This document shows positions 13,901 through 24,385 of a stretch of 64,000 nucleotides of DNA, piece by piece. Source of the stretch: Hydractinia symbiolongicarpus (Eukaryota; Cnidaria; Hydrozoa; Anthoathecata; Hydractiniidae); NCBI RefSeq assembly GCF_029227915.1, contig NC_079882.1:3534001-3598000 (forward strand), read 5' to 3'. The notes beneath the pieces were generated by a model. The model saw only the letters and a program-made list of their open reading frames with translations, was not told where the DNA came from and made no database searches. Every line of letters starts with the position of its first letter. Position 1 is the stretch's first letter. A program made the position numbers and the translations under genes.

Positions 13901-16900
13901 CTTCCCAACAATCGATTTGAAGAAAATCACTGCGCCCTCCCTGCACAAGCAATAAACACTTTTCGAAAGTTAATAAAGATGTTCTTACGATAATATTATA
14001 ATCAAAGGACCACTAAGAACGAGGATGTGACTTACATATTACACAGTAGTTTATAAGAAACATGGTACCCAGACAAAAAACGTTATGGTATAATGATTTT
14101 TTTATGTAGGATTTCAAATACAAACTTTATTACTTCAGAGTAGACAAACATGCATACTTTTTCTTATTAAAACTTTATTTACAAGAAAATCACTGAGAAA
14201 ATAAAATTATGGCGAACATTAAAAAATACTAGACCTCTCGCCTACTGAAAAAATTATGCTATACTATCCAATCTGTTTTAAAGATCTCATACCTTTGTCA
14301 AAAGAATGCACACTGTCTTCCCCTTGTAGCTCTTCTTCTTTTTCTTCGATGATAATATTCACAAAATCATCTAATGGGTCTTCCGTGTTCTTTTTGTTTG
14401 AATGTTCTTGAGATGAAATAATAACACGTTGAAGATCGGTCTAAACAAAGATTGATAACATAAAGAAAAATTTAAGTAATTGTTGTTGTTTTTATTCTGT
14501 TACCAATATAATTTTTATATATACGTAGATAGAATTGACATGTAAATAAATATTACAGATGTACACGACGTCAAACCATTGTCAACAAATATTAAGCTTT
14601 TCTTCACTCGCTTTAAGAAAGAATACACGAGTAGTTATTAACTGCTTGTGTCAGCCTTATGCCTCGTTAATCACAAGAAAAGCGAAATGCAAAAAAACGA
14701 GTCTTAAGGTAAGCTTTCTCTTTCAAAGGTAAACACACAATAACCTGACTACCATGAACTTTTTAAAAACCACCGAATAATTGTATCGTATTGAAAAAAA
14801 TGTGATACCAACATTATAATTTCAAAATCTCACCTGGTCTATACCTTCATCTGAAACTGATTGCTCCACTTTTTCTAAAAAATTAAAAGAAAAATTATAT
14901 TACTTCACAATACAATATTTTTAGAGAATTTAGCTATTTTTAAAAACCGTGTTCTTAAGATACCTTCGTACTCAACAGAGCTTCGTAGAGTTCGTGAAAA
15001 AATAAAAGAATGAATAAAATGGTGTAAAAGAAAGCAATAGCCGACGCAATCTCGTTTGCGTTCCTTTTTGAATTTTTGTTACTTTAAATATTATGTGGTA
15101 AAAGTGAAAAGATGCACTGGGAAGGAAGTTACAACCAAGAAAAAAGCAAGCTAAAACTAACAACTTTGAACTTACCCTCCTGAATAACTTCGTGCAATTC
15201 TACAGAGCGCTCAATAATGGGAGGCATGTAGTTTAACAGTTCCATCGTTAATTTTCGTTCAACATGTTCATCATTATAATCTCGATAAAGATTATCATCT
15301 TCCTCATCCGCGCTTAATTCCTCTTTCCATCGAGGCATTTGGTTATTTCGACTATACTCTTCCTCGTGTTTCTCAAATGATGCCATGCTATCTTCAAGGT
15401 GAGAACTATCAAACTCAAATGCATCTTCTACGAAGGAGGGTTTATTGTTATCTTCATCGTCACTGCCTGAGGATTTCACGCTTTCCTCGGCAGTACTATC
15501 GTCGACCTGATTTGTATGTTCAAATACTGGAAATACACCAGTAGTATTTTCACTATTGAGCTCATCAGAAACTTCACTGTGTATGATATTCTGCTGAACT
15601 ACAGAAGCACTAGACTCCTTGTCATTAGGAGAATCTGTTACAGCATACAAATCTTCATATTTTGGAAGTTGACCATTTGCAGAACCTTGTTGAAAACCTG
15701 GTGTGAAAAAACCATCATCGTCGAGAATTAACTGACGAACAGCAGGAACTTCCTTGCCATCTTGGCTGTCTTCATGTGCAGTGTGTTTATCTGTAGTTGG
15801 CGTAGACATTATATTTGAATCATCAGCTTCGATTCTGGTTTTTGTTGAGTCAGTAGAAACCAGGTCTTTATTTGGTGTGGAATGATTTGGGTAATCGTAG
15901 TCAGTATCTAACACTTCACAGAATTCCTCGTCATCCCTAAGTTTGACTGGGATGATACCACGTGGCTTTGCTGCTTCTTTGAAATCTTCATCGTTATCAG
16001 AAAAGTGTGATGTGTCCTCGATGGTATCTTGCACCTCGATTGTGACTGAAGGGGAATTGTCTTCACTGGTATCCTTACCTTGATCTGAAGAAACGTTGTC
16101 CATATTGGATTCTGTCTTAGAGTTAACGTTAGAGTTTTTTTCAACTGAATTATCACTTGATGTTTTTTTTGTATCGACATCAATTATTTGATTCCCTCCT
16201 AAGGAAAAAAAGCCATGTTCTTTAACGGTGTGTGGCGAAAGAACATTGTGCAATGCATCATGTGTGGGTTGTTCCTCGCCAAGTCCCACTCCTAGCAAAG
16301 GTAATAATGGTACCTGCAGTGGAAAAAATGGAGTTGAAGTATTACTTGTTGAATTATTATTTTTTTGTTCAATGGAGGTCTCTGGAGTAAAGGTGATACT
16401 ATAAGACATTTTAGAGTTTTTCTTTGGTGTGGATGTCTTCTTCAGTTCATCAGGAGAAAAATATCCACTGTCTGGTCGTGCTGCGTTTAGTTCACCTAAT
16501 GATAACTTGTGGACGCTGGTGTTTGAGCCACTGGTGCTGTTTAATTTCATGCTGCTTGAAAATCCAAGACCATCTTGGTTTATGCACTCGTTACCGTTTG
16601 ATGTTATTGATGATGATGACTCAGAACGCTTCAGTGTGGGTACAATTAAGGTATGCTTTTCTTCGCCACTATTTGGGTCAATAGATCTGTTAAAACCACG
16701 TGGATCATCAGACGATGTACTGCTATTTCTACTACGGTTTAATTTTGAAATTTCGGATGATGATGTTGATTTTTTCATCCCAAACAAAGAAAGAAAGCTT
16801 CTCCTTTTCTTTTCTTTCTGCGGTTCGTATTGGACGCTTTTACTAAACCCTTTAGAGTCGGTTTTGCTTTCTCCGTTTGGAATCGCTGTGGAAGATCGGG

Positions 16901-19900
16901 ATTTTTTCATATCTGGCACTCCCAGAGTGAAACTACTACTAAGGCCCCTCGTATCTTCGCTGGATTTACTTCGGTGTGGTTTTAAATTATTACTTGTAGA
17001 CTGCGATCTTGCTTTTGGTTGAGTTAAAGGAACAGTTAGGTTACCGTTAAATGTGTTATTATTTGAAGTATTTTTAGGTGAAGGTGCTGTATATGTGTAA
17101 GCAACCTCATCTTGATTTGTACTGTTAAGTTCATTTGTTGTGTTAATGGATGTGTTAAAACGTAACGATTTTTCCGTTATATTTTCATTGCTTAAGTTCT
17201 CGTCGACTTTCTCATCGCCTTCAACATCCCAAACTTCCCAGTCTTCTTGATTTGTTTGATCAATCTTTTCGTTCATCTCCACAAATGAATTCTCCATGTT
17301 AATCAATGGCCACGAATGCGCACGTTTTAAATCAAATAATATACTGAAATTAAAAATTTTGTTATCACTTAGATTCTCACAACTGAAAAGGTCTTTAATG
17401 TCTTCGTCGTCTTTAAACTCTTTATCGAATCTCGTGGTCGCAGATACTTCTAAAACACAGCTATGCTTCTCTTTATTTGTGTATCTTCTCAAGTGTTTCT
17501 CATTCAAAAATGGTTTAACGAAACCATCACAATAATCTCTGTCTTTGTTTATGTTATGGGATTGACACTTCTCATGAATTGCATGTATTTGTGAATGATC
17601 TTTAGAATAAAAACAATCCGCCTCGCTGCAGGCAATGTTTATATAACCAACTTTATTGTTGTCAGCGTTTGTTGTTTTTATGTATTGTTCTGCGCTCTGT
17701 GGATTGTCTCTTAGGAGATGGACAATATGTGTAGAATCTAAGAAAGTAAAGACAATTAAGACAGCCATAAATTAATTTAAAAATATAATTAAGGTTGTTG
17801 ACAAAGCAACATAAAACTTTACAACACAATTAAAATGTTGTCAAAACCGACGAGTGATACTTTCGTTTTATTTTAAAGTTTAAAGTTCTCCAACGGCGTG
17901 TTTATTTTATTACAAGGAAAATTTTGAACAACATTTTAATTTTGCTAGTACCAGGACCCAGGGAATTTCCAAATTGCCGCTTAACCCTGTTTGATCCGAG
18001 GTTTTTCGAACAAATTATGACGGGAGGAGGGGGCGTGATTAATCAGGTGTTCAAAACATGGAAAATGATTCTTCTTGATGAAACAAAGTTATGTTGTAAG
18101 TTTTAAGTTCTAAGGATAATCCTAACAAGAGTTATTATATTTTCCCAGTTATAGAGGTTTCATAGAGATTTTTAGGGGTAGTTTCAATTAATAGCCAATA
18201 TCAAGGCCTCTGAGAGGCATGGGGCCTAAAAATTTGGTATGCAGGTGTCTAATAGATAAATACTGAAACTCAGTAAGCCATGCAACGTAGCGTCAAGGAG
18301 TTATTAAGAAAAAACCGTCAGCCCCCCTCCTCTTTACCGGACCGAATAGGGTTAAACTAAAAGTCACTGGCTCAAATATTAATGAAAGTGTACTCCAACC
18401 TTTCCTCAACACACGATAAATGACGCACACGTGATGCTTGAAGACTATATACACGATATATACGATATACACGTGTTTTCTTTATAAGAACGAAATTATT
18501 CTGAACTGAACAATCTTTAAAAAGGTTTTAAAAGCTATTCACATGCATACGTAAAAATGCACTGATAATTTGTGAACGCTAAATCTAAACCTGCCTTAGT
18601 CTTAAAATTTATTAAGCTTGAAAAACTTGAATCATGTCCATCATGTATTTTAGATATTTGTAAATTTGGTTTCCAAACTAAAAACTGCTATTTTATACAT
18701 GTGAACACCCACTCTTACTTCCAGGTTTTTATAATTATACCCAATAGAGAAAAAGAAGAAAAAAAATACAGGAACTGTACTCTTAAAGATTAGAAAATGG
18801 AGTGGAATTTTTAACCCCTTTTTACGAAGGTAAAATTAAAAAAGTTGCCACAAAGATTGGTCTAGAGTTACAACGTATATTGTTTTCTATTACCAATTTT
18901 AAATATTACTCTTGTATAAATCTTGTTTTTTTTACAGGATGGTTCCGCAAAGAACGCAGAATTTCACTTCTGTCAAAATGATTTTAAAGCATGACTGGAT
19001 CATACAAATTTCAATAATAACACTAATATTTACAAAAAAAACCTCTTACCATGCACTTATCGATATTTTTTTTAGAAAACTAGATATCTGCACACACGTA
19101 TCTAAACACGTATCTATCACACCACATCTGCGCCACATTCATAAAAAACTTTATCCATACAAAAATGGATATTTATTGTAATTAAGTCATTCTTTTTAAA
19201 AGCGTGAACGTTGCCAAGTCCACGTAATTAAGAAAATTAGGAATTTCTATTGATGAGATGTCTAACATTGCGATCCTATTGTTTAAAACAACGCCTGATA
19301 ATTGCGTTTCTAAGTCCATTGACAACATCTCCTAGTCACCGAATTAGCATAATTTGTACGCGTTCTGCTAAATACTACTTAGCGAGAGTAACCATTTTTT
19401 TTTTGCAATCTTAGAGATTTGGGTATTTTTTTACATACCTTTTAACTTTGCTATTTCCTCTGCCATAACTCTCTCTTCAAACTCTTCATTGAAGTTTAGA
19501 TCAACATAACTTCCTTTGTTCACAATCCATTGCTCAATGCCGTATGAATGAATAAAATAATCATCTGTTTTATCGTCATCAATTTCTTTCCGTGTATTCT
19601 CATAAGTTTCCGACATATTAGCATAATCATTTATTGTCATCGTATTGTTGTTGATATCGCCGTCAGAGCTTCTTAACGTCGAAAAACCTGAATCTGAATA
19701 CATGTCTGGATTGTTGCTATAACTAACATTGGTTGCTAACGGCAGAAGTAACGGTGGCACGATGTCGTTCTTACTGCCATTACTAGCTGTTACTGCTAAC
19801 GCTTTGTTTTGTTTTGGATTCGTAATGTCAGATGAATGATTTCCACATACAAGATGATTTTCATTGCTACTACAGCTTTGTAGCATACTATCATTTTCGT

Positions 19901-20875
19901 CTTCTTTAAGATATTCATTATTCTCACCCGAAATGTTTTCGAAGTACGTGTTATAATTTTCTGATTTTGAAAGACACAAGAAGTCTTCCATCTGACTGTA
20001 GCTCAATGAGGGATGTTTAACTACTTTGTTTGCATTTAATTCTTCCAGCCCTTCTTTAAGGTCCCTAGTTTCTGGGGAAGAATTTAGCTCCACAACATGA
20101 TTGGTCGATATATGCTCAGGTGCATAGGAAGTTAGATTAGTTGTGTCATGATTTAAAGAGGGTTTGTTTGAGCTGCTATTTTGATTGGTATTTAAGGATG
20201 GAATGTCGCGTTTATTAGAAAATGATATCTTTTTTACTTGACATTGTTTGTTAGCAATATTGAAGTTCCAACTCTTTTTCCGTTGTTTAGGTACTGATGA
20301 CCGCCTCTTCTTTAACTTTTCCTTGATTGCTGCGCGTCTATTTGAAAAATTTCTGCACACGATCTAAAAATAAGAGTCACTTTTATCATACCACCAGAGT
20401 GACAAAGTCTTAACTATATGCTAGATTACAACTTTGTTGCAGAACGAATTCAGATTGGACTACATATAAGCGAATGAGGTCAAAAGGAGGAAAAAAATCT
20501 GGGTAAATTATTAAAACAACAAAAAATAGTCACGTGAAGCAAGATGTTTTAGATACAAACCTCCTCGTCATGGTATATAGAACCATCCAAGTACGGTAAG
20601 AGCCATTCTTTTTCCAGTATGATAGCCAATTCAGTGGCTGTGAAGCCTGACGAATCAATAATCGTTTCATCATAGCCATCAGCTATTAGCCTAAAATTTG
20701 GATTAAATAGCATTTCATGTACAAAATATAATAATGCGATGTATGACAAACTCTAATTTAAAATCTTTCCATGCTACCTTGTTATTTCTTCTGTATTGTT
20801 GAGAATAACAGCTTTGTGAAGAGCACCATGTCCAAATTCATTTCTCTCCACTTTTTTGCACGCTGGATCTTTCAT
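7962..20875 (-). CDS. Large ankyrin-repeat, acidic and Ser/Thr-rich protein (eight exons, about 2484 residues)
   Basis: Exons, in transcription order: 20778-20875, 20561-20690, 19439-20363, 15176-17737, 14834-14874, 14293-14440, 9159-11828, 7962-8842. All junctions are GT-AG with compatible phases and the total is 7455 nt. The ATG at 20875 has an in-frame TAG upstream. Residues about 10-76 hold one to two ankyrin repeats (GALHKAV, then TATELA). A long low-complexity middle follows: Ser/Thr-rich (about 385-1240) with basic patches and recurring D-x-[RK]-G-[FL]-S-type motifs, then Asp/Glu-rich (about 1300-2000), then a tandem pair of about 105 residues. The last 293 residues are predicted mainly helical and repeat-free. 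No family is recognised. It is probably an intracellular scaffold, as there is no signal peptide or membrane span. Intron 6 contains ALG13 on the other strand. Confidence 0.75.
9195..9811 (-). repeat. Tandem protein-level duplication inside exon 7 of the ankyrin gene
   Basis: Two successive coding units of about 105 residues (about 315 bp) share the order SLSE-(T/K)-(F/Y)-G, FNLTSS, (T/N)TPVS, the G-S-x-x-x-R-x-S-P-x-x-FSK stretch and the I-E-(M/L)-(R/K)-DAK end. Their matching FNLTSS codons lie near 9760 and 9447. The pair marks a repeated, probably phosphorylatable linear-motif module near the end of the disordered region. Confidence 0.7.
12284..12370. repeat. Short foldback (MITE-like) element upstream of ALG13
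   Basis: Nested perfect arms: GTTCACAC (12285-12292) pairs with GTGTGAAC (12362-12369), and CGTAATTCTTAT (12305-12316) with ATAAGAATTACG (12343-12354). Non-coding, in the intron of the large gene about 300 bp upstream of the ALG13 start. Confidence 0.6.
12666..13181 (+). CDS. ALG13: UDP-N-acetylglucosamine transferase catalytic subunit ALG13
   Basis: The 171-residue product is the full length of a minimal Alg13. It is the soluble GT-B C-terminal-type half that binds UDP-GlcNAc and is recruited by membrane-bound Alg14 to the cytosolic face of the ER, where the pair adds the second GlcNAc to the dolichol-linked oligosaccharide. It has the N-terminal VFITVGTTAFDDL strand-loop, the nucleotide-sugar signature SHAGAGSVLE, then the LNKPMIVVIN and DNHQYELAE segments. 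The ATG at 12666 is preceded by stops, with in-frame ATGs at codons 3 and 7 as alternatives. The gene has no intron and lies wholly within the sixth intron of the minus-strand ankyrin gene. An acceptor-like TTTTTAG sits 14-20 bp upstream. The identification is secure; the 5' end of the mRNA is not. Confidence 0.93.
   Translation: MKMDASMERCVFITVGTTAFDDLVQTIVSEQILTTLVAKGYTKIILQTGKGLYEVNTNRSDIQIETYKFKDSIEGDLKSASLVISHAGAGSVLETLALNKPMIVVINDKLMDNHQYELAEKMFDEGFLYYCTCDTLNKTLKTKDLSMLKRMPPPNPNLFNDYMIRLMNIEQ
13327..13444. repeat. Foldback element just downstream of ALG13
   Basis: The arm at 13327-13357 (TTATTCGTACAAATTTTGGC...) matches the reverse complement of 13414-13444 over about 31 bp with roughly three mismatches. 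The spacer is about 56 bp. Typical of a small non-autonomous inverted-repeat element; it may lie in the 3' UTR of ALG13. Confidence 0.7.
13724..13867 (+). CDS. Possible 47-codon small reading frame
   Basis: It opens with ATG in a reasonable context (GCGAAATGG) and reads MVARYYKNL..., with a GTTAAGT donor-like site just before its stop. No homologue is recognised and no partner exon was found. It may be a first exon or chance. Confidence 0.18.
   Translation: MVARYYKNLAKSVVPSSATPEPNCGLTTLKLKLKNIRDTSKFVTQVK
17980..18355. repeat. Inverted-repeat element in intron 3 of the ankyrin gene
   Basis: The left end has CTTAACCCTGTTTGATCCG followed by GGGAGGAGGGGGCG. The right end, reversed, gives GTTTAACCCTATTCGGTCCG and then GAGGAGGGGGGC. 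The arms are diverged and unequal in length. It looks like the remains of a non-autonomous DNA transposon. Confidence 0.45.
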
Positions 20876-23800
20876 TGTATTCTACTAAAACAAAATGTTT
20901 ACTTTAATTTCATTCATACGATAAACACATTCACTCACAAAACATATCACAGGATGATCGTTGGTTATCGGTCACGGCGTTTTTTCTGTGTTGCTATACC
21001 TTTGCATAGCAACAAGGATAAAGAGACCTGGTATTGATTGTATTTGCTGCGCATGCCGATAGATGGTCTTATATAAACATATCTTTTTTTTACTTCTACA
21101 CACTCTTCTGTTATGGCTTATGGTCTGTAGTAACTTATCACCAGTATATACATTGACTCGATGTCAATTCTCAATAGTTTTTATTTGTACCAGCATTGAT
21201 TAAAAAATTTATTTTGGTTCCAGTCTTTTCATTATATTTTAAGCTGAGACAATTAAATTTTAAACTGGATAAATTTACATACATCTTTCAGTTTATCATA
21301 CAAACAACCATCGTTTAATATCGGAAGAGCTTCATTCATATAAAGAAAGTTTGTGTTGAAAAAAAAACATTCTCCTTGAAACACTTTTGATAGCTCTCAA
21401 CTTACAATGAATAAGCAAGCTGAAGAATAACAGAGAGATCTCAAATCTAGATATTGCTTCTCTGACCAGTACTAACCACGCAAAAAGACTTGGGGATGAA
21501 GTTGATCACACGTATGACGCAACAGACACCACTATCATTGTTCATACTTTGATAACTCATCCTTTTAATTGCCAAAATAAAAAATCTCCCACCCTCCATA
21601 CTATTGCTTCCTTTTAGGTGCTAGGTGGACGGTAGTTGCTATGCAACCTACTTGATCCCTTTTTGCCTTTTTCTGACATAGACGATATGACATTCCACAG
21701 TCGAAATAAGTGACATAAGATATTTTGTGGTTCTATTTCGCAAGGCTAACATCACTAAGTTACTTCTTGTAGAAGCATCAAACTGCTAAGGGGTTTTTTG
21801 TAAAGTCAATAAGTTTAACCTAAAGACACTGAGAAGTATACAGATACCTAAATTTCCACGTGAAATTTTCTTTTTAGTCTTTTCCTTAAAATCTTGAAGT
21901 ACAGCAAGCTCATTAGCTATTCATTCGTTTAGAGCACCAATGTTAAATTAACATACCAAAATGCTTAAGACTAGATTGCCCAAATTTTATCCTTGTCAAA
22001 GAAGAATTTTTTTTCTGTAAAATAATTAATTTATCGTCACTGATTTAAGTTTATTAAAAACTTGTTTAATAATTAATTTTTTTTTTTCAAATAATATGCT
22101 GATAAAAATAAATTGTTGGGTTCAATCTGTTGAAAACTAAATAAAAACCTGCATGAAACAGAGCAAACAAAAGTAAACAAAATGGCGCGATTTCATTTCA
22201 TTCTATTTTATTATTTGATTCTATTATTCTTATTTAGCGTGATTTACTCCCTAGATTTACTTTGATGGTGTTCTATTTTCAACTTTTGACTAATATTTAA
22301 AAAAAAAATTAAAAAAGGCAAATATTCTTAAAAATGCGTTTTTATTTAGTTATTTCCGATATAATCACTTGGAGAAACGTTTTTGCAGAATAAAGTTTGC
22401 TTCAGTAATTAATTTTGTAGAAAAAAACTCAACCCAGCAGAACATTGTTATCGATGCTGGAAACATCAATTATTTACTGATTTTCCCGCTTTTTTCTTTG
22501 ATGTACCGCAAATGAAGACGTTCTTACACAACCTCGTCCCCAGGGTCTGGTGACCCTTGGCCGTTATTACGGAGTGGTCGCCGCTATCAACTTTTTTACT
22601 GATATACTCTTTTTATGGTTTTTATCTTTAATTTAGATGAACGCCAGTTATGCTACGGAACCTTGATATTAGAAAAAATATATTGAGGTCACTGTGATTG
22701 CCACATAAATTTTAATTTTTAATGCACAAATACTTTGTATAAATTTTTCCACTGGAATGAAAGCACCAGACCAGTAAAATACAAAAACTTTTAGCTTAAC
22801 CAATCCAGTGTTTCAGTTTTTTTGCAATTTGAGCGTTTTTTGTAGGAAAGTATGAATTACTGCCTAATTCTGGTTAATGCTTGAAAATTTCAGAACAAAA
22901 AATTAGAACAAAAGAGAAAAGAATGACATGCAGAAGAAGCATCGTTTTTTAAACATTCTAAAAAATGACTACAGCAAGATGGTGTAGATGAGAGAGGTGA
23001 ACAATTTAACATAAGCAGGAGTCGTTGGAAGATAAAAAAATCAACTATATCTTATGAACTACGTACACCGCAACATAAATGAGTTCTAAGAAAAATATAT
23101 AGAAAGCATTCATATCCTTTAGACATTTGTTTGCACGTGGTTTACAGAAACATAACATAATATCCGCGATACAAAATTGTTATCAGAACCACAGGGAGCA
23201 ACATGATATAAGAACCAGGAAACACACTATACCTTGGCAACTGTCCTTTTTTTTGTATAAACCTTTATACTTCAGTTTATTCTAAAGGCATTATAAGTTT
23301 ACTTAGGTCGTATCATCACGATCTCAGCTACATATCTCTCTTAATAGAATCATTCTGACCTCAAAACTTTCATTCAAGTCTAACGTGATTCAAAAGACAA
23401 TTAAAATGGAATTAATAACAAGTTTATCACTAATTGCACTCGACTTGTCGTTAAGGATTGTCCACAAGGGAATTCTTATTAACATGACCACAAAAGATTA
23501 AGCTGTATCATTTTTGTTCATTAGTCACTTCTGTATTGTTCTCTCGTTGTAGTTGGATTTAAAAGAGTCGCCAGTCCTTTCATTTTCAAGCCACGCAAAT
23601 ATTAAGATTATCAGGTACAGTATACCTACCCAGTAAAATAATGTTTAGAAATTCCAACGTTTTTTACTATCGTTTATTTAAGTGCGAATTACTCCTGGTC
23701 CTAAATTAGTTTCTTTGTTGTGCCTCAACTTTGTTATGCCGCAACAACGAAAGACATCCTTGGTCAAGGTCATGATTTTAAAGATTTTGTCTTCACAACA

Positions 23801-24269
23801 TAATATTTTTTACGCCCATGCGCCCAATATTTACAAAATACCTTAAGTTTTACCCGCCTGGAATTCACTTTTTACTTATTAAAAACGCAAGAAGGGCGCA
23901 TTAAAAATATGATGTTGTTTAAATTAAAAGTTGTTAATTTTTTACAAAAGTTTTTATTTCAAATTTTAAATGAAACAGAGTAAGTAAGGGATAGGTGTGG
24001 TATCCGAAATTTAAAAGTAATTTCTGCATAATTTTTGGTGTTGATTAAAACACCTTCAATTCTACTTATTTTATAGCTTAATCTTTTAAATGCTTTAGAG
24101 GCGCTATTAACTGGGCGTTGGTTAATTTTTTAACCAAAATTTCGCAAATGTTTTTCTAAGATAGAAATCGAACACAACTTTAGACCATAAATAATTTCTC
24201 TATATATTTGGGATCTGGGGTAAGATGATTAAATCGCTAGTAGTGTTGCGAACGAGAGATTTCTATGGG
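20876..24269. other. Divergent intergenic region between the ankyrin gene and the BRD10-like gene
   Basis: About 3.4 kb with no supported gene on either strand. The two flanking genes are transcribed away from it, so promoters of both should lie here. A conserved-looking repeat terminus (ACAACCTCGTCCCCAGGG) lies near 22530; a related inverted string occurs near 42728. Confidence 0.5.
22515..22605. repeat. Transposon-terminus-like motif (AACCTCGTCCCCAGGG)
   Basis: The string ACAACCTCGTCCCCAGGGTC and the GC-richer block after it stand out from AT-rich surroundings. This CTCG-TCCCAGGG motif recurs at repeat ends in many invertebrate genomes (recollection, unchecked), and a reverse-complement variant is at about 42728 here. 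Confidence 0.35.
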
Positions 24270-24385
24270 TTTTTTTACCGCCGTGCTGGCCGACATGGTT
24301 TACCGCCCAGAATATACTCTGTACGATACGCGCGGAAAAGAATCCGAAACGCACGGGCCCTAAGAATCGGAATGGCAAAACTAAA
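24270..24385 (+). promoter_or_regulatory. CpG-richer probable promoter / 5' UTR of the BRD10-like gene
   Basis: A short block with many CG dinucleotides (ACCGCC, GATACGCGCGG, CGAAACGCACGGGCCC) interrupts AT-rich DNA directly before the proposed ATG (context AAAATGGCG). This position and composition fit a transcription start region. No TATA box was identified. Confidence 0.4.

Noticed and set aside
16429-17022. Plus-strand frame of 197 codons
   Set aside because: Antisense shadow of exon 4 of the ankyrin gene, which has correct splice sites and phases.
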